A stretch of DNA of 64,000 bases from Odobenus rosmarus divergens (Eukaryota; Chordata; Mammalia; Carnivora; Odobenidae): NCBI RefSeq assembly GCF_000321225.1, contig NW_004450267.1:6491534-6555533 (forward strand), in the 5' to 3' direction. The position numbers and the translations under genes are program-made. Position 1 is the stretch's first letter, and every line of letters begins with the position of its first letter. The notes below the pieces were generated by a model. It did not search any database. It was given only the letters and a program-made list of their open reading frames with translations, and was not told where the DNA came from. Below, one piece after another: positions 39,631 through 54,393 of this stretch.

Positions 39631-39842
39631 TATGTGTTCTTAGACTGATAAATGATCTTTATAACTTCCTAAAAGGACTGTATGCCTAAGATATATTTTC
39701 TAAATTCTCTAAAGTTTTAAGCAAATAACTGAGTCTGTGATTACTAGCCAATGTATTTATTTCAATAATCCTCCATGTTTCCCTTTTCCAAAATTTATTG
39801 TCTAAGTTAAGGATTTTTTTTTTAAACAAGTGATTTTATTAT

Positions 39843-40026
39843 TTTTTTAAGATTTTATTTATTTGAGAGAAACATAGAGAGGAGCACAAGCGGGGAAGAG
39901 AGCAAGAAGCGGAGGCCTCCTTTGAGCAGGGAGCCCGATGTGGGGCTTGATCCCAGGACCCTGAGATCATGACCTGAGCCGAAGGCAGATGCTTAACTGC
40001 ATTAAGTTAAGCCACCCAGGCGCCCC
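39843..40026 (-). repeat. SINEC, antisense
   Basis: TTTTTTTAAGATTTTATTTA, CTTGATCCCAGGACCCTGAG, GCCACCCAGGCGCCCC. A small internal duplication near 39998-40012 (TTAAC/TTAAG) is local divergence. Confidence 0.93.
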
Positions 40027-40137
40027 TAAGTTCAGGATGTTTTAAACATTTGGGATATATAGCCCAGCCAATGGGTTGTGACTGTAATCAATATGTAAAT
40101 ATAATGATATTTATTTATTAGCCTCTTCATTTCTATT

Positions 40138-40400
40138 TTTAATAACTAACATTTATTGAGCTATTAAAGTGTACCAGGTTTCATTTTTAAATTAGTTCCC
40201 ACAGGTTATCTCATTTAACATTCGGTTCTGAGGTATGTTTTATTAATATTTTTACTTTACAGATAAGAATATCAAGTCTTAAGAGTTTAAATAACATGCC
40301 CAATTTCTCACAGTTAAGAAATGCTGAGAACCAGCATTAAAACCCAGTTGGTCTGGCTTTAGAACCTGTATTTTTAAGTACTTACAATGCTTCTCACAAT
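40138..40400 (+). repeat. MIR SINE
   Basis: ACTAACATTTATTGAGCTAT, GGTTATCTCATTTAACATTC, ACTTTACAGATAAGAATATC, CAGCATTAAAACCCAGTTGG: nearly full-length MIR in order. Confidence 0.88.
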
Positions 40401-40679
40401 AGTGCCTAATCTTTTTTGGTTAGTGTAATACGTACTATTGTTGTAAATTTTGTTATACCTACCCTTTTTTATGACTTGCTAAAGATGGGTGATTCCTTCT
40501 GTTGTCCAGTATATATTACTAGATAGGCCATGTGAACTTTGTGATAGGTCAAGTATTATCATAAGTATTTTTGACCTAGATTTTATGAAGACTTCATTAT
40601 TAAAATAATTGCCGCTTTCATCTGATTAGTCAGAACAGTAGATACCATTTCTAGAGTATATAGCACTTTGCAATTCACT

Positions 40680-41730
40680 ATCATAACAGAAGTGGTTTGG
40701 GGGAGGAATTTTAGGAGAAAATGATCCTAGAGGAGAGAGAAAACATGATAGTTCTAGGAATTGCAAGAAGGCCACTTTGATTAGAGCTCAGAAAGTAAAG
40801 GAAGGAATTGTGAAGAAAGATCAGACATGAGAGAAAGGCAGGACCCGGTTTTTGTGTTTTCTGTTTTTTTTAATTCTAAGAACAGTGGAAGGCCAGGGAT
40901 AGTATTTAAAGATGATTAGATTTACTTACATTAACAAAATCTGGAAGTGGTATGGAATTGTAAGGAGACGAGGGTGGATCCCAGAGAGACTGCTATTAGG
41001 AGGATATTATAGAATAGTCCAGTCCAGGGTATGATAGTGTCTTGAATTTGGTTGATGACAGTGGGAAATGGAATGAAGTGGGGAGATCTCACAGGTATTT
41101 AGTAGGTAGAAACCTTTTAATCAATTGAATGTGGAGAGGAGATGAAGAAAAGTTGTGTGGGCCTCTGGGTTGCGAAACTAGATGGATAGGAGTGCCATTC
41201 ATATAAATAAGAAATCTGGGGAAGGACTAGCTGTGGGTTGAAGATCACAGGTTTAGTGTGAGATATGATGTATCCGAGATCCCAAGTGTCATTGAAGTGG
41301 ATTGTTTGTTCAGTACACAGCTTGGATGTGTGGATTTGGAGGTCAGATTTGAGTATAATTAAAGCTATGGAAGTAGATGAGTTTCCCCTCTTGCCAAGGA
41401 AAAGAAAGAAAAAGCAAAAAACTTAGGAAGCCTTGAAGAACTAAAACATACCATGGTTGGAGGGAGGAGGGTGAGCTGGGAAGAGCACCAAGAAGGAATA
41501 GTCGGAGAAGCTGCCTGCAGGAGCATGGCTGCCATAGAAGCTAAGGGGAAAGTGAGTTTAAAAAAAAAAAGAAAGGGATCACTTGAGTTGAATGCTGTTG
41601 AGGGGTCTACTACGGTAACTGAAAAGATTAGGAAGATGTGATATGTGCAAGTACCATTTTGATGAAGTAAGTGCAAAAGCCAGATTGGAATATTTCAAGA
41701 GGAAGCAGCATAGTTGAAACTGCTAACAAT
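40680..41730 (+). repeat. Ancient repeat, family shared with 18.06-18.56 kb
   Basis: Purine-rich. AGAAGCTAAGGGGAAAGTGA, GATCACTTGAGTTGAATGCT, GTTGAGGGGTCTA and AAAAGCCAGATTGGAATATT follow the motif order of the repeat at 18.1-18.5 kb. Short frames on both strands here are not genes. Confidence 0.5.
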
Positions 41731-42479
41731 CAGATTAATATATCAAGCCATAGTGAGCTAGTTTATGCATAAAGATTATGTCCTTATCACTTGTATATAA
41801 TTTGCCACAGTAATTACCCATATATTAGAGTAAGAATTCTTACCCATAAGTAGCTCAATGTGAACAGTGTTAAAATTGCTAGGGAGAAACATCACAGTAG
41901 GAAGAATTTGTGGTCTCAGTGGGTAACAGAAGAGAAACCCCAGGCTTCTTCTTCCAATACCAATGGGTATTGGAAATTACCATTAGTGGAACACCTTGTT
42001 TTTTCCTCCCCATGTTACTGCTTTCCGAATTTTAGGTAGTATTTACAAACTTGTTATTTTTCAAGTAAGCTTTTCCTCTTAATCTTAAAATCACTCAAAT
42101 GCTGTATAGGTTGTTTTTCTTTTTAGTTAGAGGGGCCCTGGCCCTCAAGGGGAAGAACTTTAAATAAAGGGATTTTCTTCTAAAGAAATTTCATTTAAGT
42201 GTTTTTCTTAGTGAAATATGTATCAGTCATTTTATTTTTTGTTTTCATTCAAAAAAAAACCAAAGTACCAAAGTCAGGAATAAGATACAGAGCACATTAT
42301 CACTACTTTTTAATATAATGTTTGAGAATAGTAGCCAGCAGAAATACACAAAAGAAAAATATTACAGGCAAAAAAACTATTTTTGCAACCAACGTTATTT
42401 TATACTTGAAAAATCCATGAGAGTCATCTGAAAAATTATTGCAAACTAATAAATTTAGTAAAGTTGAAAACCATATACT

Positions 42480-43080
42480 TCGTATACACCCACAGTAGAG
42501 AAAACACCTTATTGATAGTATCAACAACAAGAAATATGGAAAATCCCATATGAAGACATCATTAAAACACTGTTAAGGACAAGAAACCAAATTTGGGTAA
42601 TTGGGAGGAGGGCATATCCCCCCCTCCCTTTTTTGGTGAGAATGGTCAACATCATAAAGGATATCTGTTTTTTATAAGTTAACATAAACATTTCAGGCAG
42701 CTCTCCCTTTCCCCCACCCCAAATACTAGACAAGATAATTCTGAAATAATATGGAAAGTGGGTAAACAAAACAAACTAGAAGAGCAATGATGGGGATTAG
42801 CTCTACCAGATGATAAAGTGTATAATAAAGTCATAAAACGTTTTCATTCTGGCTTATGAATAGTCAGACCAATGGAATAGAATAGAATTGAAGGTCTAGA
42901 AATAGACCTATGGAAATTATTAGTATATGATTTTGATGAAGAAGTGATCACAAAAAGTAGAACTTCTCAGTAAATGGTGTTGGGAAAATTGATAGTCATC
43001 TGGACCTCAGGATGAACCTAAAATGTGTCAGATTTAATGTAAAAGATGAAACCGCAAATGGGTCTTGAAAATATGGGCAG
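42480..43080 (+). mobile_element. L1 ORF2 fragment, sense orientation
   Basis: Shows ATGGGGATTAGCTCTACCAG, CAGACCAATGGAATAGAATA, GTAAATGGTGTTGGGAAAAT and ATCTGGACCTCAGGATGAAC, typical of the ORF2 region encoding the part after the reverse transcriptase. The element then flips orientation at about 43081. Confidence 0.78.
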
Positions 43081-44770
43081 ATTCTCTACATCCATGCTAA
43101 CATTTGTGATTGTCTTTTTTATTTTAACTCTCTACTGGGTGTTAAGTAGTATCTCATTGTGGTCTTGATTTGCATTACCCTAATGAGTAATGATGTTGAG
43201 CATCTTTTCATGTACTTATTGGCTATTTGCATATCTTCAGAGAAATGTCTATTCAGATCCATTGCCTATTCTTAGATTATTTGTCTCTTTAACTGTTGAG
43301 TTGTAAGTGTTCATTTCATATACTGGATGTGCCTCCCTTGTCAGATATATAATTTGCAAATAATTTACCCCATTCCCTAGGCTATCTTTTCACTTAAAAA
43401 AAAAAAAAACCATAACATGGAAGTTTATCATTTTCATCATGTTTAAGCATAGAATTTAGTGGCACGAAGTACATTTACAATATTGTGTGACCGAACAAAA
43501 ACCTGTTGACAGGTTGTTTAACCATTAAACAGTATAACTCCTTTCCTCCTTCTCCCAGTCTCCGGTAACCTCTACTCTACTTTTATCTCTCTGAATTTGC
43601 CTGCTCTAGGTACCTCATCTAAGTGGAATCGTTCAATATTTGTCCTTTTCATGTCTGGCTTCTTTCATTTAGCATAATTTCTTCAAGGCTCATCCATGTT
43701 GTAGCGTGTGTCAGAATTTCATTTCTTTTTATGACTGAATAATATATCATTGTATGTATATATCATTTTATTTATGCATTCATCTGCTGATGGACACTGG
43801 GTTGTTTCCATCTTTTGGCTGTTGTGAATACTGCTTCTGTGAGCATTGGGGTACAAGTACCTGTTTGAGTGAGTCCCTGTTTTCTCTTGGGTATGTATAT
43901 AGGAGTAGAATTGTTGGGTCATGTAGTAATTCTATGTTTAACATTTTGAGGAGCTGCCAAACTATTTCCCACAGCAGCTACCTTTCTTCCTTTTTACTTT
44001 CTTGATAGTGTTTTTGAAGAACAAACTTTTTTTTTTAAGGTTTTATTTATTTGTTTGACAGAGAGAGTGAGAGAGAGAGCACAAATGGGGAGTGACAGGC
44101 AGAGGCAGAGGGAGAAGCAGGCTCCCCGCAGAGCAGGGGGGAGCCCGATGTGGGACTCAGTCCCAGGACCCCGGGATCATGACCCAAGCCAAAGACAGTT
44201 GCTTAACCGACTGAGCCACCCAGGTGCTCAAAGAACAAACATTTTTAATTTTTATGAACTACATTGTATTTTTTGTTTGGTTGATTGGACTTTTGGTGTC
44301 ATGTCTAAGAAATCATTGCCTAATCCAGGGTCAAGATATTTCTATGCTTGCTTCTAAATGTTTCATAGTTTTAGTTCTCACATTTAGGCCTATGATCTAT
44401 TTTAAGTTTTGTATATGGTTGAGGTAGGGGTCCACCTCTGTTCTTTTACATGTGGGTATCAAATTTGCCCCAGCATCATTGTTGAAAAGAGTATTTTTCC
44501 CCCATTGAAGTGTATCGGCACCTATGTTGAAAATCAGTTGACCATAAATGTAAAGGTTTATTTCTGAACTCTCAATTCTGTTTTGATATATATGTCTATC
44601 CTTATGCCATTACCGCCTATCTTACTAATTACTGTAGCTTTGTGGGTAGGTTTTGCAATTAGGAAGTGTGAGTCTTAGTTTTTCTTTTTCAAGATTGTTT
44701 TGACTATTCTGTATCCCTTGCATTTCCAAATGAATTTTAGGATTAGGTTCTCAATTTCTGCTTTGAAATC
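43081..44770 (-). mobile_element. Antisense L1 fragments, split by a SINE
   Basis: 43081-43395 (GTATCTCATTGTGGTCTTGA, TTGAGCATCTTTTCATGTAC), 43400-43985 (L1 3' UTR: GTGGAATCGTTCAATATTTG, ATTCATCTGCTGATGGACAC) and, after the SINE, 44229-44770 (AAATCATTGCCTAATCCAGG, CAATTCTGTTTTGATATATA) are all backward L1. The internal order suggests two or more elements rather than one. Confidence 0.78.
44028..44228 (-). repeat. SINEC, antisense, inside L1
   Basis: TTTTTTAAGGTTTTATTTAT, CAGTCCCAGGACCCCGGGAT, GAGCCACCCAGGTGC. AAGAACAAACTTTTT / AAGAACAAACATTTT is the target-site duplication. Confidence 0.96.
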
Positions 44771-45339
44771 TATAGATCTACTTGGAGAGTATGAACCATC
44801 TTAAACAATACTGAGTCTACTAGTTCATGAATATTATGCAGAATTAATTGAATTCTAATCAGTTCACTAATTTTCTCCTCTATCCTTTCCTGCACTTTTG
44901 AGAAATGACTTTAACTTCTGACCTTGATAAGCTCTATCATCTACATTCTCTATTTCAAAATATGGAAGTATTATTTACTTTTTTTCTAAAATATAACCTG
45001 TACTCTCCCTTTTCATCTTAGGTCCTCTGAGATCTTGTTCTTTTGATTATTAACCATAATATTTCAGTTTAATCTAGTATTTCATTTCTCTTCTTCTTTG
45101 GCTCCTTCCTTTCTGGCTTCAGATAAATCAGTTTCCCCATCCTTATTAATACTTGCTCTCTTGAATGGATTGCCTCCTAATTATTACTTCTCATCTCCTT
45201 TTCTTCATTTCTTTCACTCCGTAAATTTCTTAATAAGTGGTCTTCTTAAAAAAAAAAAAGAAAAGTTGCATTCTAAACAGAAAAAAAAAGTGGTTTTCTT
45301 TACCAGCTTCCATTGCTTCATTAGTTAATCACTTATCAA

Positions 45340-45450
45340 CCCTTTGGCCAAGTGCCTTAACTTTTCTGGACTTCAGTATTTTTTTGTGAAATAAGTGAAT
45401 TGGTCTCGATTAATTATGTTAAGCTCTCATTCTAGCCTCTGAACCCTTGG
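45340..45450 (-). repeat. MIR-family fragment
   Basis: GCCAAGTGCCTTAACTTTTC, TGGACTTCAGTATTTTTTTG, TGAAATAAGTGAATTGGTCT match the reversed MIR/MIR3 layout. Confidence 0.55.
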
Positions 45451-45949
45451 AGTCCTTGCTTAAAACCCCAGTATACAGACATGGAACTATTCTGTCCTGA
45501 AATCTAGGTGGTATGCTTAGAGCCATTTGCCACATCAGCATCAGCCTTTGGGGTCTCTCTGGTTCTTTTAGCCCTAAAATTTGGTAACTCCAAAGCAATT
45601 ACAGGAGTCACTTTTTTTTTTTTTAAACGGAAGTTACATTCTTGAAAGTTTCAAGTAATTGTCACCAAATTAAATCTCTTCTTAGGCACCATTTCTCCTG
45701 GACATTTTATAGTAACTAAATTCTTAGTTTCTTTGTTATTTTCCACTACATTTTCTTTCTTTGGCTTTAATCACATACACAGTCTCTTTAAAAGTGTATT
45801 CACTTTAAATTCTAACACTTGCAAGAAGCTTTTCCAAATCATACCAGCTCAGTAACATTTTCCCCAATAATAACCCACTGTAATAATCATTTATGCCATT
45901 CATTTGGCATTTAAAAATTGTACAAAGTATTTTGAGCTATGTAAAGATA

Positions 45950-46480
45950 ATTTAGACTCAGATTCGGACCAAAAGAAATGTGATCTAGTTGAATAGAGAT
46001 GTACAAAATAATTATTGAGATGACAGTGATAGTAATGAGTGCTATAGAAGAGGCTCAGATGAAGTTCTGTGGAAATTTAGAAAAGATACTTTTCCCCTGG
46101 AAGAGTAGGGCAAAGGATCCCAGAGGATACGGGTTGGGACTTGAAGGAAGGAAATATGGCACCTTGAACACCCAGAGGTGGGCATTTTTTTTTAATTGAA
46201 TTTATTTATTTTAGAGAGTTTATTGGGGGGTGGGGAGGAGTGGGCAGAGGGAGAGGAGAGAGAGAATCTCAAGTGGACTCCACATTGAGCACGGAGCCCG
46301 TAGTGGGGCTCGATCCCACAACCCTGAGATCATGACCTGAGCTGTAATCAAGTCAGATGCTCAACCGACTGAGTCACCCAGGTGCCCCTAGGTGGGCATT
46401 CTTGACTGAAGGAGCAGTGTGAATCTGCAGCAGAGGTAGAAAAGCACAAGATGGTAGGTATATTGATTTGGCTGGAAGAA
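45950..46480 (-). repeat. L2 LINE fragment, split by a SINE
   Basis: GAGTGCTATAGAAGAGGCTC, a GGACTTGAAGGAAGG segment, then after the SINE CAGCAGAGGTAGAAAAGCAC. This is the backward L2 3' region. Diverged; boundaries approximate. Confidence 0.5.
46186..46388 (-). repeat. SINEC, antisense, inside L2
   Basis: TTTTTTTTAATTGAATTTAT, CTCGATCCCACAACCCTGAG, GAGTCACCCAGGTGCCCC. AGGTGGGCATT occurs on both sides. Confidence 0.95.
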
Positions 46481-47488
46481 AAGTTTTAAGAAGAGAGGTA
46501 GTGAGATCTAATGTACAGGTAAACCAGAGCTGGACATAGTTTTATTAGTTTTCTCTTTATAATGTGTGTATCTTGTTTTTCCAATAACATTATAAGCTCT
46601 TTGAAGCCAAGTAACGAATCTTACACTTTTAATCTCTACAGCAGGGTTATGGGTAGAGGTTAAGTATTCAGTAAGATTTTGTTGAGTGTATGAAACAGTA
46701 GCTTCCCAAAATGTATGATTCAAGATAACTTAATTGTCACACCCTTCTGTTTAGTGTGGCTTTATCAGTAAAAACTATTTTAGATCTCCACAGTAATGGT
46801 TCCTTATAACTAATCAGTCCTTACGAAACTTTTAAAAATAAAATGGAGGGGATGGGGGCAGGAGTTGTGTCTGATTAGCAGTACTCAGTTTGATTCATTC
46901 CCCAAAAGGACATGAGAAGTGCTGGTTTGAGTTGAGAAAAAGGATCAGTATAAACAAACCTTTTGAAACTTAGTCTCTAATTTAAGTTCTTTTTATGTTT
47001 TAATAAATTAGATTTTTAAGAATATTTCCTAGGATTCAGATTTCATTTAACCACAAATATTTGTTGAAAAGAAATGAAGAATTGAAAAGGTGTACCCAAG
47101 AATTGTGTTGGACTATATATGGGTAATATTTTCTTTTTTCAAAAACTTTATTCTAAAGTATTATTTGGTATGATTGAATAAAAAAGATTAAAAGCATCAG
47201 CCACTCTACTGAAACAGTGTTCACATTGCTGTAAGTTCCTGGTACTGCTGGTCTCCTTGGAAAGAGTATGTTACGTACACACGTAATAGAAAGGTAGGGA
47301 AATTGAGTATGCCTGCCTTCAGCCTTTTCTTTCCAATGGCACATGCCAATCTTTTATTTTTGTAAAGCAAAATATATTTTGCAAATTAAATTGGAAGATA
47401 TATTTAATATAAGAGCAGAGTTTTTATCATTTAAAAAGTAAAGTGTGACAGTTTTTAAGAGCCATTTATTTAGAGATTCTTGTGGTAA

Positions 47489-49609
<2,121 letters not shown>

Positions 49610-50905
49610 GCAGATGTGTAAATAATACTGGCACTTTAGAACAGATTGATCAAGAGTGGGGTTACTCTGTGTAAAATGGAGTGCTGTACAGACTTAAGAG
49701 CAATGCGTTATAACAAGTTAAGCTGATAGGAATAGCACGATAATCCAATAACTGCATTTTGTTTGGTTAGTCAGCATTCTTTGAACTGCCTTACATGTTG
49801 TCACCTTTATAGAAGCAATGCATTACTTGTTTTAGAACAGAAACTTGCTATTCCACCTACACCGAGTTTAAAAGGAAAAAAAAGACTTTCGCACACTCGT
49901 TTCCTAACCGATAACGTTGTACATTCTGAGGAGATTAGTAATTGTGTGAAATTTACTCATACTGTTTCTGAGTTTTTCAGCATAGTCATTGCACTTCAGC
50001 AGGGAATCTGAGTATACTTTACAGACAGAGTGAACTTAAAAGTTTAAATGTCAAGAGATTATGGCTTAAATAAATTAGTGTGTCCTCTAGGGGGAAAAAA
50101 GAAACCAAGAAACCACCTTTTAAAAAGAATGATATGCCATATACCCTTGATTTTCATTTCGCATTATATTGACTTTTTTTTTGAGAAAAAAAGTAATAAA
50201 AATCTGATAGTCTAAGACTCCACTATTTAAAGGCCTAATTACTTTTAAAATATGCATACTTTCAAAACTTTTACCAAAATACGTAACTGTTGAAGCATTC
50301 ACTTCTCTATGGAAGTATGCATATTGGTGTCAGTTTCTTTGTACAGTTGTACTTAGATATTTTTTATGATTTTTCATGTGCAGGTATCAAGGTTTTGAAG
50401 TTTTAGTAAAAAGATATTCTGTAGATTACATTCCCAAGAACATAATGCTTACACAAAATGTATATTCCACGTTTTAAAGCTTAATTGTATTTTACTTTAC
50501 ATATACACTTCAGTTAACATAGAGCACTTAGAATCTATTTGGTATTTTTGATTTCTCAAAGTAAAAAAAAAATTAGATTTTTAGGTTTGATATGGTTGTG
50601 TCATAATCATCTCATAATTGACTATTTTAATTTTTGGCAATAAAAGGAAATTGGGTATCTTTGGAACTGTAAAACCTGGTTTAATCCTTCTCTTTCTAGA
50701 ATCTTGATAGATTGGATAATTAAACAGTATCCAGAGAAACTAAAGAAATGGGCATTTTAATTGCTTATTTTATCTTGAATTACTTTTTAATGAACACTGC
50801 TCATTACAATTTTACAAACCAAAAGTGTTTACTAATTCTAGTAACTACAATTTCTTTTTCAGCTAGATGAGTGATCGGAAACTTTTTGTTGCATTTCAAA
50901 ATCTA

Positions 50906-50911
50906 AATAAA
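50906..50911 (+). terminator. Candidate proximal poly(A) signal AATAAA
   Basis: AATAAA within ATCTAAATAAACTACAG, 1.3 kb after the stop. Would give a short 3' UTR. A T-rich stretch follows at 50940-50955. Use is not shown by sequence. Confidence 0.35.
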
Positions 50912-52972
50912 CTACAGACTTTATCCTTATACCACGAATGTTTTTTTTTTTTTATACTTTGTCTTAAAATAATACAGCATGGTACAATAAATAGTGCTTT
51001 TATATAAACACGTATATATACTTTTCTAAAGAATGATGGTTTGAGTTACACATGGACAGTTTTAATTTTTGGAAAATAACATTAGTTCTATTGATATTAT
51101 GCTCTTTAATTTGTTCCAACTTTTTATTTTAATTTCCAACAACTTTGTCACAATGCACATACTGATGTAGCACCAGTGATAATCTAAAATTAATATCCTT
51201 GGAAGGTAAAACTTTATTGTTGCTAATTTCCACTTTAACTTTTATATTGGCCCTATAGATCTGCAGTCTTTTTCAGTATAGAATGTTATACGTTTAAATT
51301 ATTTTTTCTTTTATTTAATGTTATCCGAAGAGTGTTCTCATAAAGAAAGGGAACAAAGAAAATATCCACCCTTAACATCTTTTACATTTATTTTGACTAT
51401 TTTGGTGTTTTATGATAATGAGTATAAATTATGTTTAATGTGGTTTCCTCTATACTTTGGTTATTAAGCTTTGCTTGAAATATTAATTTTCCTATTTGAC
51501 AGCTTTGCTGCCAAATTTTTCAAGAATTTTAGACTTCTTTGAAGTAGATATTTAAGTTCTGCCATTATTGACTTTTAAGAATGGTGTGTGTTGTGTTACA
51601 CATCACACAATTGCAAGAAGGCTTTGTTCAAGTGAGATGTTGAAGATGGAACTGTGCTCATCCTATACAGGCATTTGTATTTTTCTCATACTACTATTTG
51701 ATAATAGGCATTTATTTCCTGAGTTGGTTTTTTATTTTGAGCCTGATCAAAAATTTTGGTCTATTAACAGCTTTGATGTAGTTCTTGGTACAGTATACAG
51801 TTTGTTTTAACATTACCGGCACAGTTTTTAGAATGTGACTCTGCTGCTGAGCAGTTAGGGTAAGCTAAAGAAGGAAGGCCTTTGCAAATGGTAGTTATGC
51901 AAGCAGAAGTTCAGGTGTTGCATTCCTGTCTTCAACACATTTCTTTAAATCTACATAATGGCAGACTTTTCTACCACATTGTAAGCATTTTTGAGAAAAG
52001 TGATACTTTAGCATAACTTACTGACTCACCATTTAAGTTTAGTAGTCATCACTCTCTTACTGTGAAATTCTAAATGCCTACCAGAGTTACCTTGTATTAT
52101 CATCATATGATAAACATCTCAGCAGTTTGGGTTTCCCCACTTGGGTGTAGAAAGTTACTTCATTTCTATCTGGGCATTAATAGTAAAAGTAAGTAGCCTT
52201 TTGTGCTGCTGTAGATCAGAATATTGAGGCTATGAGATACCCTTTTGCAATTTGTGGTTCTCATTTCTCTCAGTGAGCAAATTGTTCTATTAAAATATGC
52301 TCTTATACCGTTGAACTTTTTGGTCTTTGTGAGTAGGGTATGCTTTTTTCACTTAGGACCTACTCTCACATTTGAAGATTGGAAACAGGTTGTGTTAGAT
52401 GAGGTAATATCTGTTGAACATCTTCTAAAAGCCTTTTTTTTTTTTTAACATCTTACTGTACACGTATTTCATTTGGTTCAGAATATTTGAGTGGCTCTTA
52501 AATCTTTTGGATCTCCTTGCAGATTTTCTACTTGATACCGTAGAAACCCATCCTTTTAGCTTTGGCTAAGGACTATCAGTGATCGGGTAATTTTCCCTTG
52601 CTGAGAGGCAAAAGAGGTCTTGTGCTCAGGGTAGGCTTTCATTTCCACAGGAGAGAGAAACTTGCAAAGTGCCAGCTAGGTTAGATCTTTTGCCACTTCT
52701 TTCATTTTATCAATTTGAGTTTTTAAAGGGCTGTTTAAAAAAAAAAAAAAAAGCCGGGAAACTTTAAAAGTAGGCATTACTATAGTACTGCATTTCTTAG
52801 ACATAGAACATCTTAAACTAGAACTTGTTTTTTCACAGTATAATTACTTGAAGAAGCACTATTATAATCAATGAGAAACTTTTTGACACTGCAATTTAAT
52901 TTAAACTTTTTCCGTTTCAAATTGCTTTATTTCAGGGAAATAATTTTCCAGTTGTTTTTGCTATATTCTGCA

Positions 52973-52978
52973 AATAAA
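52973..52978 (+). terminator. Candidate middle poly(A) signal AATAAA
   Basis: GCAAATAAAACCGTATGTTTCC. The T-rich sequence downstream could serve as a cleavage enhancer. Use is inferred only. Confidence 0.35.
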
Positions 52979-54387
52979 ACCGTATGTTTCCTTTTTTCAC
53001 TTAAACTTTGGTAGGAAACAAAACTAAAGCAGACAAACATTTCTTGTTGTGTTTGTTGCTTTCTTTAATCCAATGGATAAAAAAGTAAAACCCTGTAAAC
53101 ATTATTTTATTTTTTTATGCAATACCATGCTGTAAATACGGTTCATCAAATAAGGATGTACCTATGATTGAATCTTTAATTCTGCACAGTTAGAGTTTAT
53201 ATATAAACGTGTCTTGACAATCAAGGACTTTTATGTGAGTCTTCCTTTATGATGTTTATTAATGTTATGCATTCCATTTGTTTTGAAGTGAGTACCAATG
53301 TGCTAATTTGTATTGTCTGAAAGTATGTAATGTTTTTACAGCTTGTTTTTAAGAATCTGTAAATATGTACAAACAAATCACAGTACTGCTTTATGTTAGA
53401 AGGCATATGATGTTGTACTGTATGTAAGCAATAATACATAGCAGTGCTAACTTTACAAGTAGCATCAGGAAAGTTCTAAAAACATTTCAGAGTTATTAAT
53501 TATCCTTATTTCATTTAATAATGATTATCTTTAATCAGTTTTTATAAGCAAATTCCATTGTTCCTCCTATTGGAACATAACACTGTTTACACAGCATAAT
53601 TGAAGTTGCAGGGGAGACAGGCTAAATCTGACTTCATCTGTACTCACTTTCACTAAGCATTGAATGGCCTTACCACTCTTCTGCAAGATGGAGGAAGACC
53701 GCAAAACTTAGTGCCCATCACACTGAAGGAAGGGGGTGTGTTGTTTTTTGTTTTTTTCCTGCTTCTGTACTGCTACCTAACTTTGTGGTTTGCTTTGGAT
53801 TTTAATATTTGTTTCTGTTTTAGATTCAAGCCCATAAGTTTTGAGGTGACTTCAGCTCCATTGTGAAATAGTTCTCTTCATATTTCATAGCTACATTTCA
53901 ATAATTCTAAACTACTTTCTACTTTGATTTTTAGATACTTATTTTTCAAGCTTGATTTCTCAGCTGATCAGATGAATTTATTCAACTTCAATACAAAGAA
54001 AGACAAACCTATTGTAGTTTGAATTGAGTAGATATTATACTGTACAGAACAGCTATTTGAACACACACATCACTGCTTTAGAAATAAAACCGCCAATTTA
54101 TAAATGTATATGACCTACATTTTATAGGAGAAATGTTTTTAAATGCTAGTCATTTATATAATAATGTGCTTTGAAGGATTTGCTAGTCCACTTCTGTCAC
54201 TTTTTAGTACACTGGTATCTTTTATATGTAATGTATGCTTTTTATTATTGTAGCAAAGCATTTCAGTAGAACGATTTTTGCAACAATATGGGGGAAATTT
54301 TTCATTGTTGGATTTGAATTATACTGGATTTTATCTGTGTAGTCTTGTCTTTATTTTAATGCTGTCTGGAAGGGAACTTGGTATCCA

Positions 54388-54393
54388 AATAAA
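54388..54393 (+). terminator. Candidate distal poly(A) signal AATAAA
   Basis: AATAAA in CCAAATAAAGCAGG, followed about 30-50 bp later by a GT-rich element (ACTGTGTAGTG). Best balanced signal plus downstream element that I see, so taken as the working gene end. Confidence 0.5.
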
